A DNA stretch of 64,000 nucleotides from Candidatus Parabeggiatoa sp. nov. 2 (lineage in GTDB: Bacteria; Pseudomonadota; Gammaproteobacteria; Beggiatoales; Beggiatoaceae): NCBI GenBank assembly GCA_002085445.1, contig NBMI01000031.1, positions 1 through 64,000 of the forward strand, in the 5' to 3' direction. Every line of letters begins with the position of its first letter. Within the stretch, counting starts at the first letter, position 1. The notes beneath the pieces were generated by a model. It was given only the letters and a program-made list of their open reading frames with translations. It was not told where the DNA came from and searched no databases. Positions 29,877-39,220 of the stretch are shown here, piece after piece. A program made the position numbers and the translations under genes.

Positions 29877-31319
29877 ATGGCGGGCAATTCTACCGAAACG
29901 AGAATTGACTTAAACCCCCATCCTCACCATAATTTGTTGGAAACGACAAAAAATCTAAGTCCCCCCAGTTACGGAGAAATCCTGCGTTTTGCTGTACCTA
30001 TGGTGCTTGGATTGATGATGACGGCTTTTAACAGTTTAATTGACATCATCTTTATTGGACAACTGGGCACCGCTCAACTTGCAGCCATACCCTTGGCAAC
30101 GGAGGTGTACTTCACTGGATGGATACTGTTGGTAGGCTTGTTGCGTAATTCCATCGCCTTTATTGGCAGAGCATTCGGCGCCGGAAAATACCACAATATA
30201 GGCTTTATTTTAGTCCATTATCAGTTGTTGGCACTGCTGGGGTTGCCTCTGCTAGGTTTGTTTGTCCAAAGCTGGCCTCTGTTCTCAGCCATCGCACAAC
30301 TTGATGTTGCAGTAGATAGCTACGCTTGGTGTTACCTGAAAATACGGGTATGGGATGCCGCTTTCTCTCTGTTGCTGATGTTGTACAGCGCGTTTTATCA
30401 ATCGTTGGGTAATTCTCGGTTTCCCATGCTGGTGTCTGTGGGCGTATTGCTTCTGAATGTGGTGTTGGATTACGGGCTGATTTTCGGAAAACTCGGTATG
30501 CCCGCTCTGGGCGTGGAGGGAAGTGCATTAGCTACCGTGTTTGCACAGGCATTCGGTGCCTTGTTCATCGTGATAACCTCTTTTGTTGGCTCTACACGCG
30601 CACGTTTTGGTTTGCGAGTCTTTTCGCGTCCAGACTTTAATTGGTTTAAAAAGATATTACGCATTGGCTTGCCTCAAGGTATTGGCGATGGCCTCGAGAA
30701 TTTGGCGTGGGTGGGATTTATGCTAATTATTGGTCGATTGGGAAAAGTGCCTCTTGCGGCCAATAATATCGGCATAGAGGCCACCCAGTTGCTGTACCTA
30801 CCCGCTTCTGCCATTGGCATCGTGGCAGCAAGTTACACCGGCCGATTTCTGGGTGCGGGCCGCTCAGACATTGCACGCACAGCTACCTACCGTACATTAA
30901 TAGTAGGAATAATATACATGGGTGTCTTGGGCATACCATTATGGTTCTTCGGAGAGTCTATCGCTCGTCTGTTCACTACAGACGCGGCAGTGGTGTATCA
31001 AGCTGGACTCATGTTTAAAGTCATGGCTTTGTACCAGATATTTGATGGTACTAGCACCATTATACGCGAAGCATTAGGTGCCGCCGGGGACACGCTGGTG
31101 CCAACCCTTTTGCTGGTGGCTTGTGCTGTCGGGGTGATGTTTCCTGCTGCAATAATATTCTCTAAACTGGTGGAACCGGGTTTGTTAGGTGCTTGGCTTG
31201 GTGCTTTTATCTACATAGTGGTGTTAGCAGCAATAATGATGTACCGCTATCGGAGCAATAGGTGGACTGTCATTTTTTCGTGTCTACATAAAAATAGCGT
31301 AAAAACAACGGACATATAA
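29877..31319 (+). CDS. MATE-family multidrug/Na+ efflux transporter
   Basis: 480 aa, normal for MATE proteins. After a ~30-residue hydrophilic N terminus, EILRFAVPMVLGLMMTAFNSLIDIIFIGQLGTAQLAA is the classic first helix and loop. Twelve hydrophobic segments can be seen, with the second-half repeat at RIGLPQGIGDGLENLAWVGFMLIIGRLG. Members export cationic drugs or metabolites by Na+ or H+ exchange. ATG with GGAG 8 nt upstream. Substrate cannot be told. The gene stands alone. Confidence 0.9.
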   Translation: MAGNSTETRIDLNPHPHHNLLETTKNLSPPSYGEILRFAVPMVLGLMMTAFNSLIDIIFIGQLGTAQLAAIPLATEVYFTGWILLVGLLRNSIAFIGRAFGAGKYHNIGFILVHYQLLALLGLPLLGLFVQSWPLFSAIAQLDVAVDSYAWCYLKIRVWDAAFSLLLMLYSAFYQSLGNSRFPMLVSVGVLLLNVVLDYGLIFGKLGMPALGVEGSALATVFAQAFGALFIVITSFVGSTRARFGLRVFSRPDFNWFKKILRIGLPQGIGDGLENLAWVGFMLIIGRLGKVPLAANNIGIEATQLLYLPASAIGIVAASYTGRFLGAGRSDIARTATYRTLIVGIIYMGVLGIPLWFFGESIARLFTTDAAVVYQAGLMFKVMALYQIFDGTSTIIREALGAAGDTLVPTLLLVACAVGVMFPAAIIFSKLVEPGLLGAWLGAFIYIVVLAAIMMYRYRSNRWTVIFSCLHKNSVKTTDI

Positions 31320-32189
31320 CAGATGACAATAAACGGCTGATGGGCCAATTAATTTCGCAAACTCTTGTAAATCAATGAGGTTTATTTTCAGCCTCAAAGG
31401 CTGCTATAACTTGCTATTTTTATGGAAATTATGATTTCAGCAATAATAACAATAAATAATTGATTTTATTGATATAACACTCGCATAAGCGACACATAAT
31501 TTTGTAGATAACTAAATATGAGATTAATTTAATTTTTAAATGCGTCATTTTTATAAGTTATTTAATTCTCTATTAGGCGTAATAATACAGCGAGCAAACA
31601 GATACCATTGGTGGAAAGGGATGGTATACTGATAGTACAACGGATACGCGAAATAAACGGATTTTTTATCGGCTGAATTCAATAAAAATAACAAAACGGG
31701 TCAATTTTTATTTTCACCCGCATCTGTACATTCCGTATATCTGTGGAAAACAATTATCTGAAAGTCTATAGTACACTCATCCGTCAGAGTTCCCCTCAAA
31801 AGCTTCCAGAATCGCTCCGCTTTGACGGACTAAAGAATCAAAACGTCGGGTGCTTTACGCTACGCTTCGGAACCCTACAAACTACAAACTGTCTTATACT
31901 ATTGGATGGGAATAAGAGATCATATACTAATGAAAAATGAAAAATGACTCTATTTTACAGGTCATTTAATGACCTGTTCTTTTCACGGATTTTTCGTTAA
32001 GTTCCGTATAGACAATTACTTTCGTTATGAAAATCTCGCTGTTTGGGTACCGAAGTAACGAACGGAGCGACCGTTTTTGTTCATTATGTAAGTATTTTAA
32101 TTAAAAACCTGATTTAATCCAAAATCATTTCGTCCAAAATCCTTTCATCGGTGGAGCATAGAGCGCTAATCATTTTCACCACCCCAGAC
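31320..32189. other. Intergenic DNA with heptamer array
   Basis: No gene supported. A (GAAAAAT)n array lies at 31926-31948, followed by GACTCTATTTTACAGG and a TTTTCACGGATTTTTCGTTA segment also found near 33220 and 37105. Confidence 0.5.
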
Positions 32190-32224
32190 AATTACCCATT
32201 ACCCATTACCCATTACCAATTACC
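32190..32224 (+). repeat. Start-side (TTACCCA)n array abutting a start codon
   Basis: Five units: ATTACCC three times, ATTACCA twice, the last merging with the ATG at 32225. No Shine-Dalgarno. Confidence 0.9.
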
Positions 32225-33124
32225 ATGCTTATTCGCCATGCCTCTAAAATGTCTGCCGAGGCGGTGGACATTAACACGAAAAAAATACTGAAATCCGTCT
32301 CTCAGACATACCTACGCGAATGTGTAGAAACAATCTCCATCCCGCGTCATTTCCATGCCCAACCCAAAAATAATCAGTGGGTTGCCCAATGGATTACTCA
32401 ACAATTGCAATCCTACGGTTATCAAACCCAATATCAGGGAAAATATACCAATATCTTAACGCTGCCACCCGATAATCCACAAACGCCGTGCATTTTAATC
32501 GGTGCCCATTATGACAGTGTCCCACAAACGCCGGGGGCGGATGATAATGGTAGTGCAGTGGCGGCTTTATTGGCTTGTGCGAAAGCTATCGCTGAATATG
32601 CAGCCCAAACGCCCGTCTGTTTCGTCGCCTTCAATCGAGAAGAAGATGGATTGATGGGCAGTAAAGATTTTGTCACAACCTATCTTTCTAAAAATAAAAT
32701 CAATATTGCTCATGCCCATATTTTGGAAATGGTTGGCTATTGCCGACATACTCTCGATTCTCAGAAAGTGCCGTCGGCTTTACCGCTGCGTATTCCCACC
32801 ACTGGCGATTTTTTGGGCATCATTGGCAACCAATATTCTAATGCTTTAGTGGATGCGAGTTTAAAAAAGGCAAAAACTTACCTGCCAGCGTTTCCCGTTG
32901 TCGGATTAAAGGTTTATTTTGGGCTGGAAAACATTTTTTCTGTTTTAAAACGTAGCGATCATGCACCGTTTTGGCAAGCCAAAATATCGGCTTTGATGTG
33001 GACAGATACCGCAGAATTTAGAAATCCCAACTATCATTGGCTCACGGATACACCAGATACCCTAGACTATACTTTTTTGCGGCAGGTGACACAATTGTTA
33101 ATTGCTTGTATATTAAAACAATAA
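32225..33124 (+). CDS. M28-family zinc metallopeptidase
   Basis: 299 aa with the di-zinc ligands of family M28: His in LIGAHYDSVP, Asp in PGADDNGSAVAA, Glu-Glu in AFNREEDGLMGS, Glu/Asp position in ILEMVGY, and a late His in NYHWLTDTPDTLDY. No signal peptide is visible, so it may be cytoplasmic; members are aminopeptidases or glutaminyl cyclases. The start abuts a heptamer array without Shine-Dalgarno; Met9 is an alternative start. Confidence 0.88.
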   Translation: MLIRHASKMSAEAVDINTKKILKSVSQTYLRECVETISIPRHFHAQPKNNQWVAQWITQQLQSYGYQTQYQGKYTNILTLPPDNPQTPCILIGAHYDSVPQTPGADDNGSAVAALLACAKAIAEYAAQTPVCFVAFNREEDGLMGSKDFVTTYLSKNKINIAHAHILEMVGYCRHTLDSQKVPSALPLRIPTTGDFLGIIGNQYSNALVDASLKKAKTYLPAFPVVGLKVYFGLENIFSVLKRSDHAPFWQAKISALMWTDTAEFRNPNYHWLTDTPDTLDYTFLRQVTQLLIACILKQ

Positions 33125-33585
33125 CTGGCTCAACTCATGAAAAATTAAAAATTAAAAATTAAAACTGAATAATGATAAGTAGATAATTCGGCTAGGAATT
33201 TTATTACCCGTTCCGGCAAGTCATTTTCACGGATTTAAAGTACGCCCCGTATAAGAAAAATCACGTTCTTTTATAGGGTGGGTAGAACTATTTATCTTGG
33301 ACGTTTGGAGTCCAAGATTTATCTTGGACGTATTTTTCTAAAAGGATTTAAGGGCACTGCCGAACGTTAGTTTGGACGACTGCCCGCCTTACGTTTGGAC
33401 GACATAAACCGAGTATTTTACCCGTCAAAACAATGTTGACAGACTACTAGGCTAAAGCCTACTAAACCGGTTGCGGGCATAGTGCCCTTTATGGTACGGA
33501 AGCGCATAGCCAAACGTAGTAACTTCCGCTTCCGCAGATAATCGCTTTAGCTATTGGCTTGCTGTGCCAAAGCAACTCCCTCAAA
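33125..33585. other. Intergenic DNA with heptamer and short repeats
   Basis: An (AAAATTA)n array (33137-33164) follows the peptidase gene. GTTTGGAC/GTCCAAG repeats lie near 33300-33410. Confidence 0.55.
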
Positions 33586-33717
33586 TATATATTTTCAGTA
33601 AAATAATTTCTTTGGCAGCCAACAGCTAAAGCAGTGATCTCGCTCCGCTCGTTACTACGTTTGTCTGAAAGCGAAAGTCCCCTAAAGGGGACTAAATAAT
33701 TATCTGAATATCTATAG
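33586..33717. repeat. MITE-like element, copy B
   Basis: About 132 bp, same family as 10692-10820: left end TATATATTTTCAGTAAAATAA, interior TTTCTTTGGCAGCCAACAGC, ATCTCGCTCCGCTCGTTAC and TCCCCTAAAGGGGA, right end TTATCTGAATATCTATAG. Confidence 0.85.
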
Positions 33718-33826
33718 TGAGTTATTTTTCCGTTCTAGCCTTTAGGTTTGGACTTTGAAACAGAAGGCTTTGGATATCAGTATCACTACTTATTGAGGAT
33801 TACCTGAAAAAGAAAGAGAGATACCC

Positions 33827-34276
33827 ATGACAGAATTACTCCAACTTATTGAAAAAGCGGCTAAGGAAGGGACGACATCGCTTGACTTCTCAAACCAAGG
33901 GCTGACGGAATTGCCCCCTGAACTCGGTCAGTTGACCCATCTGGAAGGGCTAGACTTGAGTGATAACCAACTGGTGGGCTTGCCCTCACAAATCGGTCAG
34001 TTGAGCAACTTGACAAAACTAGATATTTCCTACAATCAACTGACAGCGTTGCCTCCAGAAATCGGTCAATTGACAAACCTGACATATCTGCACCTTGGCG
34101 GTAATCAACTGACGGGCTTACCGCCAACCATCGGTCAACTTACCCAATTAAAAAGACTTCTTCTGGGTGACGTTTTTGGTGGTAATCCACTGACAGAATC
34201 GCTACTCACCTCGCCACCGCCTGACATTGTTGAGCAAGGAACACAAGCGATTTTTGCTTCTCTTCAAGCACAGTAG
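33827..34276 (+). CDS. LRR protein, short form (LRR1)
   Basis: 149 aa. The N-terminal cap MTELLQLIEKAAKEGTTSLDFSNQGL is followed by about four 23-residue bacterial LRRs of the form LPPxIGQLTNLxxLxLxxNQL. It matches the N-terminal part of the LRR-Roco protein at 39221 but ends at ASLQAQ with no GTPase domain. Compared with the related gene at 36259, it lacks about 41 bp (a piece of one repeat) after NPLTESL, so the frame continues to LTSPPPDIVEQGTQAI. The leader GAGATACCC before ATG is shared with 36259 and 39221. A truncated Roco relative or a stand-alone LRR adaptor. Confidence 0.7.
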   Translation: MTELLQLIEKAAKEGTTSLDFSNQGLTELPPELGQLTHLEGLDLSDNQLVGLPSQIGQLSNLTKLDISYNQLTALPPEIGQLTNLTYLHLGGNQLTGLPPTIGQLTQLKRLLLGDVFGGNPLTESLLTSPPPDIVEQGTQAIFASLQAQ

Positions 34277-34389
34277 GATAGGTTCTGCTATTGCTTCAGC
34301 CCTTAGAGCGCAAAACTTGACGAGCTCGTTCAAGATGGACGAGCCGACGGCAAGCGAGGTTAACCAACGGGAAGCTTTGCTCATTCTCG

Positions 34390-35240
34390 AAACCTTCTAT
34401 TTAGTACAACGCATGGCGTGGATAAACGAATTCTTCTATTTAGTACAACTAATTGCGCGAATAAACGAATTGCTTCTAAGTAAGTACAACGAATTACGCG
34501 GATAAACGAATTGGTTCAAAGTAAGTACAACGAATTGCGCGGATAAACGAATTGGTTCTAAGTAAGTACAACGAATTACGCGGATAAACGAATTGGTTCG
34601 TCTTAGGTGCTCAGTCTAGTACAACGGATGACGTGGATAAACGGATTTATTTGAAGTAAGTACAACGAATTATTACGCAAGTAAGTACAACGAAACTTCG
34701 TTCTGGAACGCCTATGACGTGGATAAACGAATTGATTCAACTTCGGGCGATGGTTTGCTTACTATAAACTTCGGGCGATAAATCGCCTACTACAAACGTC
34801 AACTTCGAGCGATGATTCGCTTGTTACAAACTTCGGGCGATAAATCGCCTACTACAAACGTCAACTTCGGGCGATGATTTGGTTATTACAAACTTCGGGC
34901 GATAAATCGCCTACTACAAACTACAAACGTGAACGTAAACGTTGGGCGATGATTTGCTTGTTATAAACTTCGGGCGATAAATCGCCTACTACAAACTACA
35001 AACGTAAATGTAAACGTTGGGCGATGGTTTGCTTACTATAAACGTAAACGTTGGGCGATGGTTTGCTTACTATAAACTTCTGGCGATAAATCGCCTACTA
35101 CAAACTACAAACTTAAACGTTGGGCTATGAATCGATTCTAAGTAAGTACACGTTCTGGAACGCCTATGACGCAACTACAACGGATGACGTGGATATACGG
35201 ATTGGTTCGTCTTTGGTACTCAGTATAGTACAACGGATGA
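34390..35240. repeat. Mixed tandem repeat block
   Basis: 34398-34740: units like AGTACAACGAATTACGCGGA + TAAACGAATT (about 30-40 bp). 34741-35120: units like AACTTCGGGCGATAAATCGC + CTACTACAAACGT. 35130-35240 returns to the first type. No coding potential beyond chance frames. Confidence 0.85.
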
Positions 35241-35241
35241 C

Positions 35242-35799
35242 GTGGATAAGCGAATTGGTTCTATTTTAAATAACGAAGGCCTCGCTGTCTGTTTGGAGGT
35301 GTTGTTTGAGCATTGGCGCGATTTGGATCGTCTTAATCAGAAAGTGGCCGACGCTTGGGACAAGCGCATGGCCGAGGTTCCCAAGTTATCGACTCATCGT
35401 GATACACAAGTCTTATGGATACTTGTAAGTAATTTATTTTATTAGCCATAGGATGAGAGATTAAAAAATGCCACATCTTTAAAATCAACTACTTAAAAAC
35501 TTATGTATAACGATGATACCTGTCGAAGGTGGCCGAGTTGGGGGCCATGTTAGCGCAAGTACCTGATATGGTTATGATTTATACATTTATACGACATCGC
35601 TGAAAGCGGGTGGCCTTTTCCAATTCTTATGGCTTTGGAACGCTTGAATGAGTCAGAGCAACGTTATGTTCAGGATTATCTGAATGTGTTTGAGGCCGTT
35701 ATTCATTTTGTGACGCTGGCGAGTCAGTTTTATTGGGCCTTGCCAACGGATAGTTCTGCACGGTTGGCCGATGAATTGAGGGCCGGGTTGTTTGCATGA
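35242..35799 (+). pseudogene. Remnant of an unrecognised gene
   Basis: Pieces read like protein but in shifting frames: VCLEVLFEHWRDLDRLNQKV (35242-35445), then VAELGAMLAQVPDMVMIYTF, then from 35629 MALERLNESEQRYVQDYLNV...LPTDSSARLADELRAGLFA, ending TGA at 35797-35799. Composition (helical, acidic) suggests a single helical protein broken by frameshifts. I cannot name a family. Confidence 0.4.
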
Positions 35800-36233
35800 A
35801 TACTAAACGCGAACGCTCGCCGACGACGGACTGGCCCAGTAAACGCGAACGCTCGCCGACGACGGACTGGCCCAGTAAACGCGAACGCTCACCGACGACG
35901 AACTGGCCCAGTAAACGCGAACGCTCGCCGACGACGCCCAGTAAACGTGAACGCTCGCCGACGACGCCCACTAAACGTGAACGCTCGCCGACGACGCCCA
36001 CTAAACGTGAACGCTCGCCGACGACGAACTGGCCCAGTAAACGCGAACGCTCGCCGACGACGGACTGGCCCAGTAAACGCGAACGCTCGCCGACGACGGA
36101 CTGGCCCAGTAAACGTGAACGCTCGCCGACGACGAACTGGCCCAGTAAACGCGAACGCTCGCCGATGACGAGCTGGCCCACTAAAGGCGAGCTATCGCTG
36201 GCTACTAACCTTCGCATCATTCTGAACGACTGA
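35796..36233 (+). CDS. ORF of eleven KRERSPTT repeats
   Basis: 145 codons starting ATG in an ATGA overlap with the stop of the preceding remnant. The protein is eleven copies of (S/T)KRERSPTT(D/N)WP or the shorter (S/T)KRERSPTTP, then TKGELSLATNLRIILND. The DNA units are 36 or 30 bp, both multiples of three, so the frame is kept through size changes; all units still encode KRERSP. The opposite strand is also open because of the repeat. A degraded piece of the terminal part (NWPTKGDQLFLAS) lies near 37195-37240. It may be a basic, disordered tail of the broken gene upstream, or simply a noncoding repeat that happens to be open. Confidence 0.35.
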   Translation: MNTKRERSPTTDWPSKRERSPTTDWPSKRERSPTTNWPSKRERSPTTPSKRERSPTTPTKRERSPTTPTKRERSPTTNWPSKRERSPTTDWPSKRERSPTTDWPSKRERSPTTNWPSKRERSPMTSWPTKGELSLATNLRIILND

Positions 36234-36258
36234 AACTAACTGAGGAGAAAAAATACCC

Positions 36259-36749
36259 ATGACAGAATTACGCCAACTCATTGAAAAAGCAGCCAAGGAC
36301 GGGACAACCTCGCTTGATCTCTCAAACCTGAGGCTGAAGGAATTACCCGATGAAATCGATCAGTTGGCCCACCTCAAGCAGCTAGACTTGAGTGATAATC
36401 AACTGAAGGCGCTGCCTCCACAAATAGGTCAATTAACCAATCTGACAACACTTGATCTTTCCAACAATCGACTGATCTTACTACCTCCAGAAATCGGTCA
36501 ATTGACAAACCTGACATATCTGCACCTTGGAGGTAATCAACTGACGGGCTTACCGCCAACCATCGGTCAACTTACCCAATTAAAAAGACTTCTTCTGGGT
36601 GACGTTTTTGGTGGTAATCCACTGACAGAATCGCTCGACTGACGAAATTGACTAAGCTATACCTTGACGGCAATCCACTCACCTCGCCACCGCCCAACAT
36701 TGTTGAGCAAGGAACGCCAGCGATTTTAGCCTATCTTAAAGCACAGTAG
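36259..36749 (+). pseudogene. LRR protein with frameshift (LRR2)
   Basis: Same N-terminal cap and LRRs as 33827 and 39221. The first frame ends NPLTESLD at 36642. The next LRR continues in another frame: LTKLYLDGNPLTSPPPNIVEQGTPAILAYLKAQ, stopping at 36749, where it corresponds to the end of the LRR block just before the Roc domain of the intact protein. No GTPase domain follows. The sequence between NPLT and LYLDG is identical in position to the deletion in LRR1, so the two are sister copies. Confidence 0.7.
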
Positions 36750-39220
36750 AGAGAACCGCTGGACTCTACAAAGAACGAGTAAGGCTAAACTGGGGGGGTG
36801 AAAATTGTTAATGATTAATGATTAATGATTAATGATTAATGAATTAAAGAAGACTTAAATGACTGTTTTTAAAATACTGAAGCGGACTAAAAATGGGATC
36901 ACGTCTTAGAACCAAAGGAACCTCCTTTTCATCACCCCTGGCTAAAGCTAATGCCCTGAGAAAACGAAATTCTAGAAGTTCTGCACACCCCATATATACT
37001 AATGAAAAATGAAAAATGAAAAATGAAAAATGATTTTAGGACTTAATTATTGGTAAGTCTCTAATTTTATGATGAATTTAATGAGTCGTTCCGGCATGTC
37101 ATTTTCACGGATTTGAAGTACGTTCCGTATAATTGTCCAAAAATTTTCTGTTCCAAACCAAACCAGTTGAAAATGGCCTCAAGCGATCACTCGTCTACGA
37201 AGAACTGGCCCACTAAAGGCGATCAATTATTTTTAGCCTCATTCTCAACGACTGAAGCTCGGAGATTTGCCAAACTGATCTCGCTTCGCTCGGAAACAGT
37301 TGCGGAGCGAGATCAACCTTAGAGGTTTATTTCTAGGACTGACGCACTCAGCAAAGTAACCAATTGATTTTAGGTTAAAAATTTTCAAATACCTGCCTAG
37401 TGCAGGAGAGCGGAAATCCCCGTGCCACCCAGCCATGAGCTCAACCTCATGGCTAAAAGCTAAAGTCTGCTAAAGCAGACTACTGACTAGGGTTAGTAGG
37501 CTTTAGCCTACTTGAGCTTTTAGACGACGGCTTTAGCCGTTGGCGAATGGTATGGAAACTTCCGCTTTCTTGCACTAGTGCAAGAAGGCGAAAATCCCCA
37601 GACCATTCCGCTAGTCGCGTGTGCTCATGGCCCAAAGCTCAAGCCCCCTAAAGGGGACTACCCAAGACTCGGATAAGAAGGTTAGTAGGCTTTAGCCTAT
37701 TTTAGCTTTCAGACAACGGCCCAACGCCGTTGGCGAGTGGTATGGAAATTTCCGCCTTACTGCACTAGACCTTTTAGACGTAACTGATTGAATGATTCAA
37801 TACTTAATAAATTTATTTTGTCAATGTGTTAGTCCTAATTTCGTTCATTACGGACTCGAAAAAGGGGCCCCAACCCGTAGGGGTTGAATCTGAAACGCAG
37901 TAACGAGCGTAGCGATATAATCGCCTTAAGAAAAACCTATAGAAGGATTGTGGCCCATCCATGACGAACACATACCCTTGTAGACTTAACGGCCTTTATC
38001 CTTCAAATAAATATTAAAAATTACCTATTTAACAATCAGTTGTGTTATATAAAAAAACACAAATTAAAAAATATAACCCCCGTAAATTTTCTAATAAATC
38101 TAATTTTAAGTGAGTAAAATAAGCGCTTATTGATATTAATTAATTAATATCGGTACTTTATATAAAAATAACGATTTTTAGGCAAAAAAGCCACCCTCAT
38201 AACCCCGCGTATTTTGGTAATACCCTTAATAAAAATGTGTATTAATATTACACACTGTAATACGATTAAATTGTCATAAAGGCCGCAATTTTCAATAAAA
38301 CTTAAAAAATTGATGTTTAAATAAACAGTTATAGAATAACTATTCACAATTAAAAAATTTTCAACGGGGTATCCCATGGAGACGAGACAAGCCAAAAATT
38401 TAACAAGACATTATCGTTCAATAGACAGCTATTTTAAAACTACCTCTTATAATAAATAGTTAATCATAATAAGAAACGGAAAAACGTGCTATCATGCCAT
38501 TCATTTGTTCAGCTTTACGCCCAAAAATAGCCCCAAAATAGCCCCGTCATCCTTATAAGCAAATCGGCCAGAACAATAATTCAAATTTTACTGTCATTCT
38601 ATGCTCGACGACAAAATAACACCTGTGGAAAAGTGGCGATAAAATTCCCAACCCCGAAAGGGGAAATAATAATTAACAACTATTAGACTTATCCATCACT
38701 AAATTTTTAGTGAATAAAAACAACTCGTTAAATTACCCCTTATTTTCGGACAACTCTAATAATTAGCCATCAACCCCAAACGGGAATTAACAATTAATCA
38801 TTAATCGCAATAGCGCAAAATAAAACAGTTGCCCCAGGTTTCACTCTCATCGTTATACACAAGTCGTCAGGATAAAGAAAAAAGGGACAATGGACACGCG
38901 AAAACGAAAAAGAAAAGTGTGTGCGCGGTTTCGTGCTAATCCTTTTAAACCGTTTGGGTGAGTTCTAAAATAACCAGAAATAATATAAGGTATTACCGCC
39001 TTTTTTCTTTTTGTTTTCCCCGTTCGCTTTTTCCATTGGGGCTATTATCTCGCTCCGTTCGGAACGTCGTTTCACATTCAACCCCTATCGGGGTTGCCCT
39101 TTTGTGAAATTATTTACCTGAAACACTATAATTGGGCTTCAACCCCAAACGGGAATTAACAATTAATCATTAATCATTAATCATTAATCATTAATTATAG
39201 TTCTACATAGAGAGATACCC
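36750..39220. other. 2.5-kb intergenic region bounded by inverted heptamer arrays
   Basis: No gene supported. It begins with (TTAATGA)n at 36809-36843 and ends with (TTAATCA)n at 39160-39195, reverse complements of one another. Inside: (GAAAAAT)n at 37000-37034, duplicated TAGTAGGCTTTAGCCTA-type palindromes (37440-37750), CAACCCCAAACGGGAATTAA twice (38768 and 39139), and very AT-rich DNA at 37990-38460. Confidence 0.6.

Noticed and set aside
34741-35120. Possible CRISPR array in the GGCGATAAATCGCC block
   Set aside because: The apparent spacers are themselves repeats, and unit lengths vary; the element is a dispersed palindrome.
35699-36220. Minus-strand 173-codon frame of VGERSRLLGQ repeats
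   Set aside because: Open only because the repeat has no stops on that strand; no start signal. The plus-strand frame has a better case.
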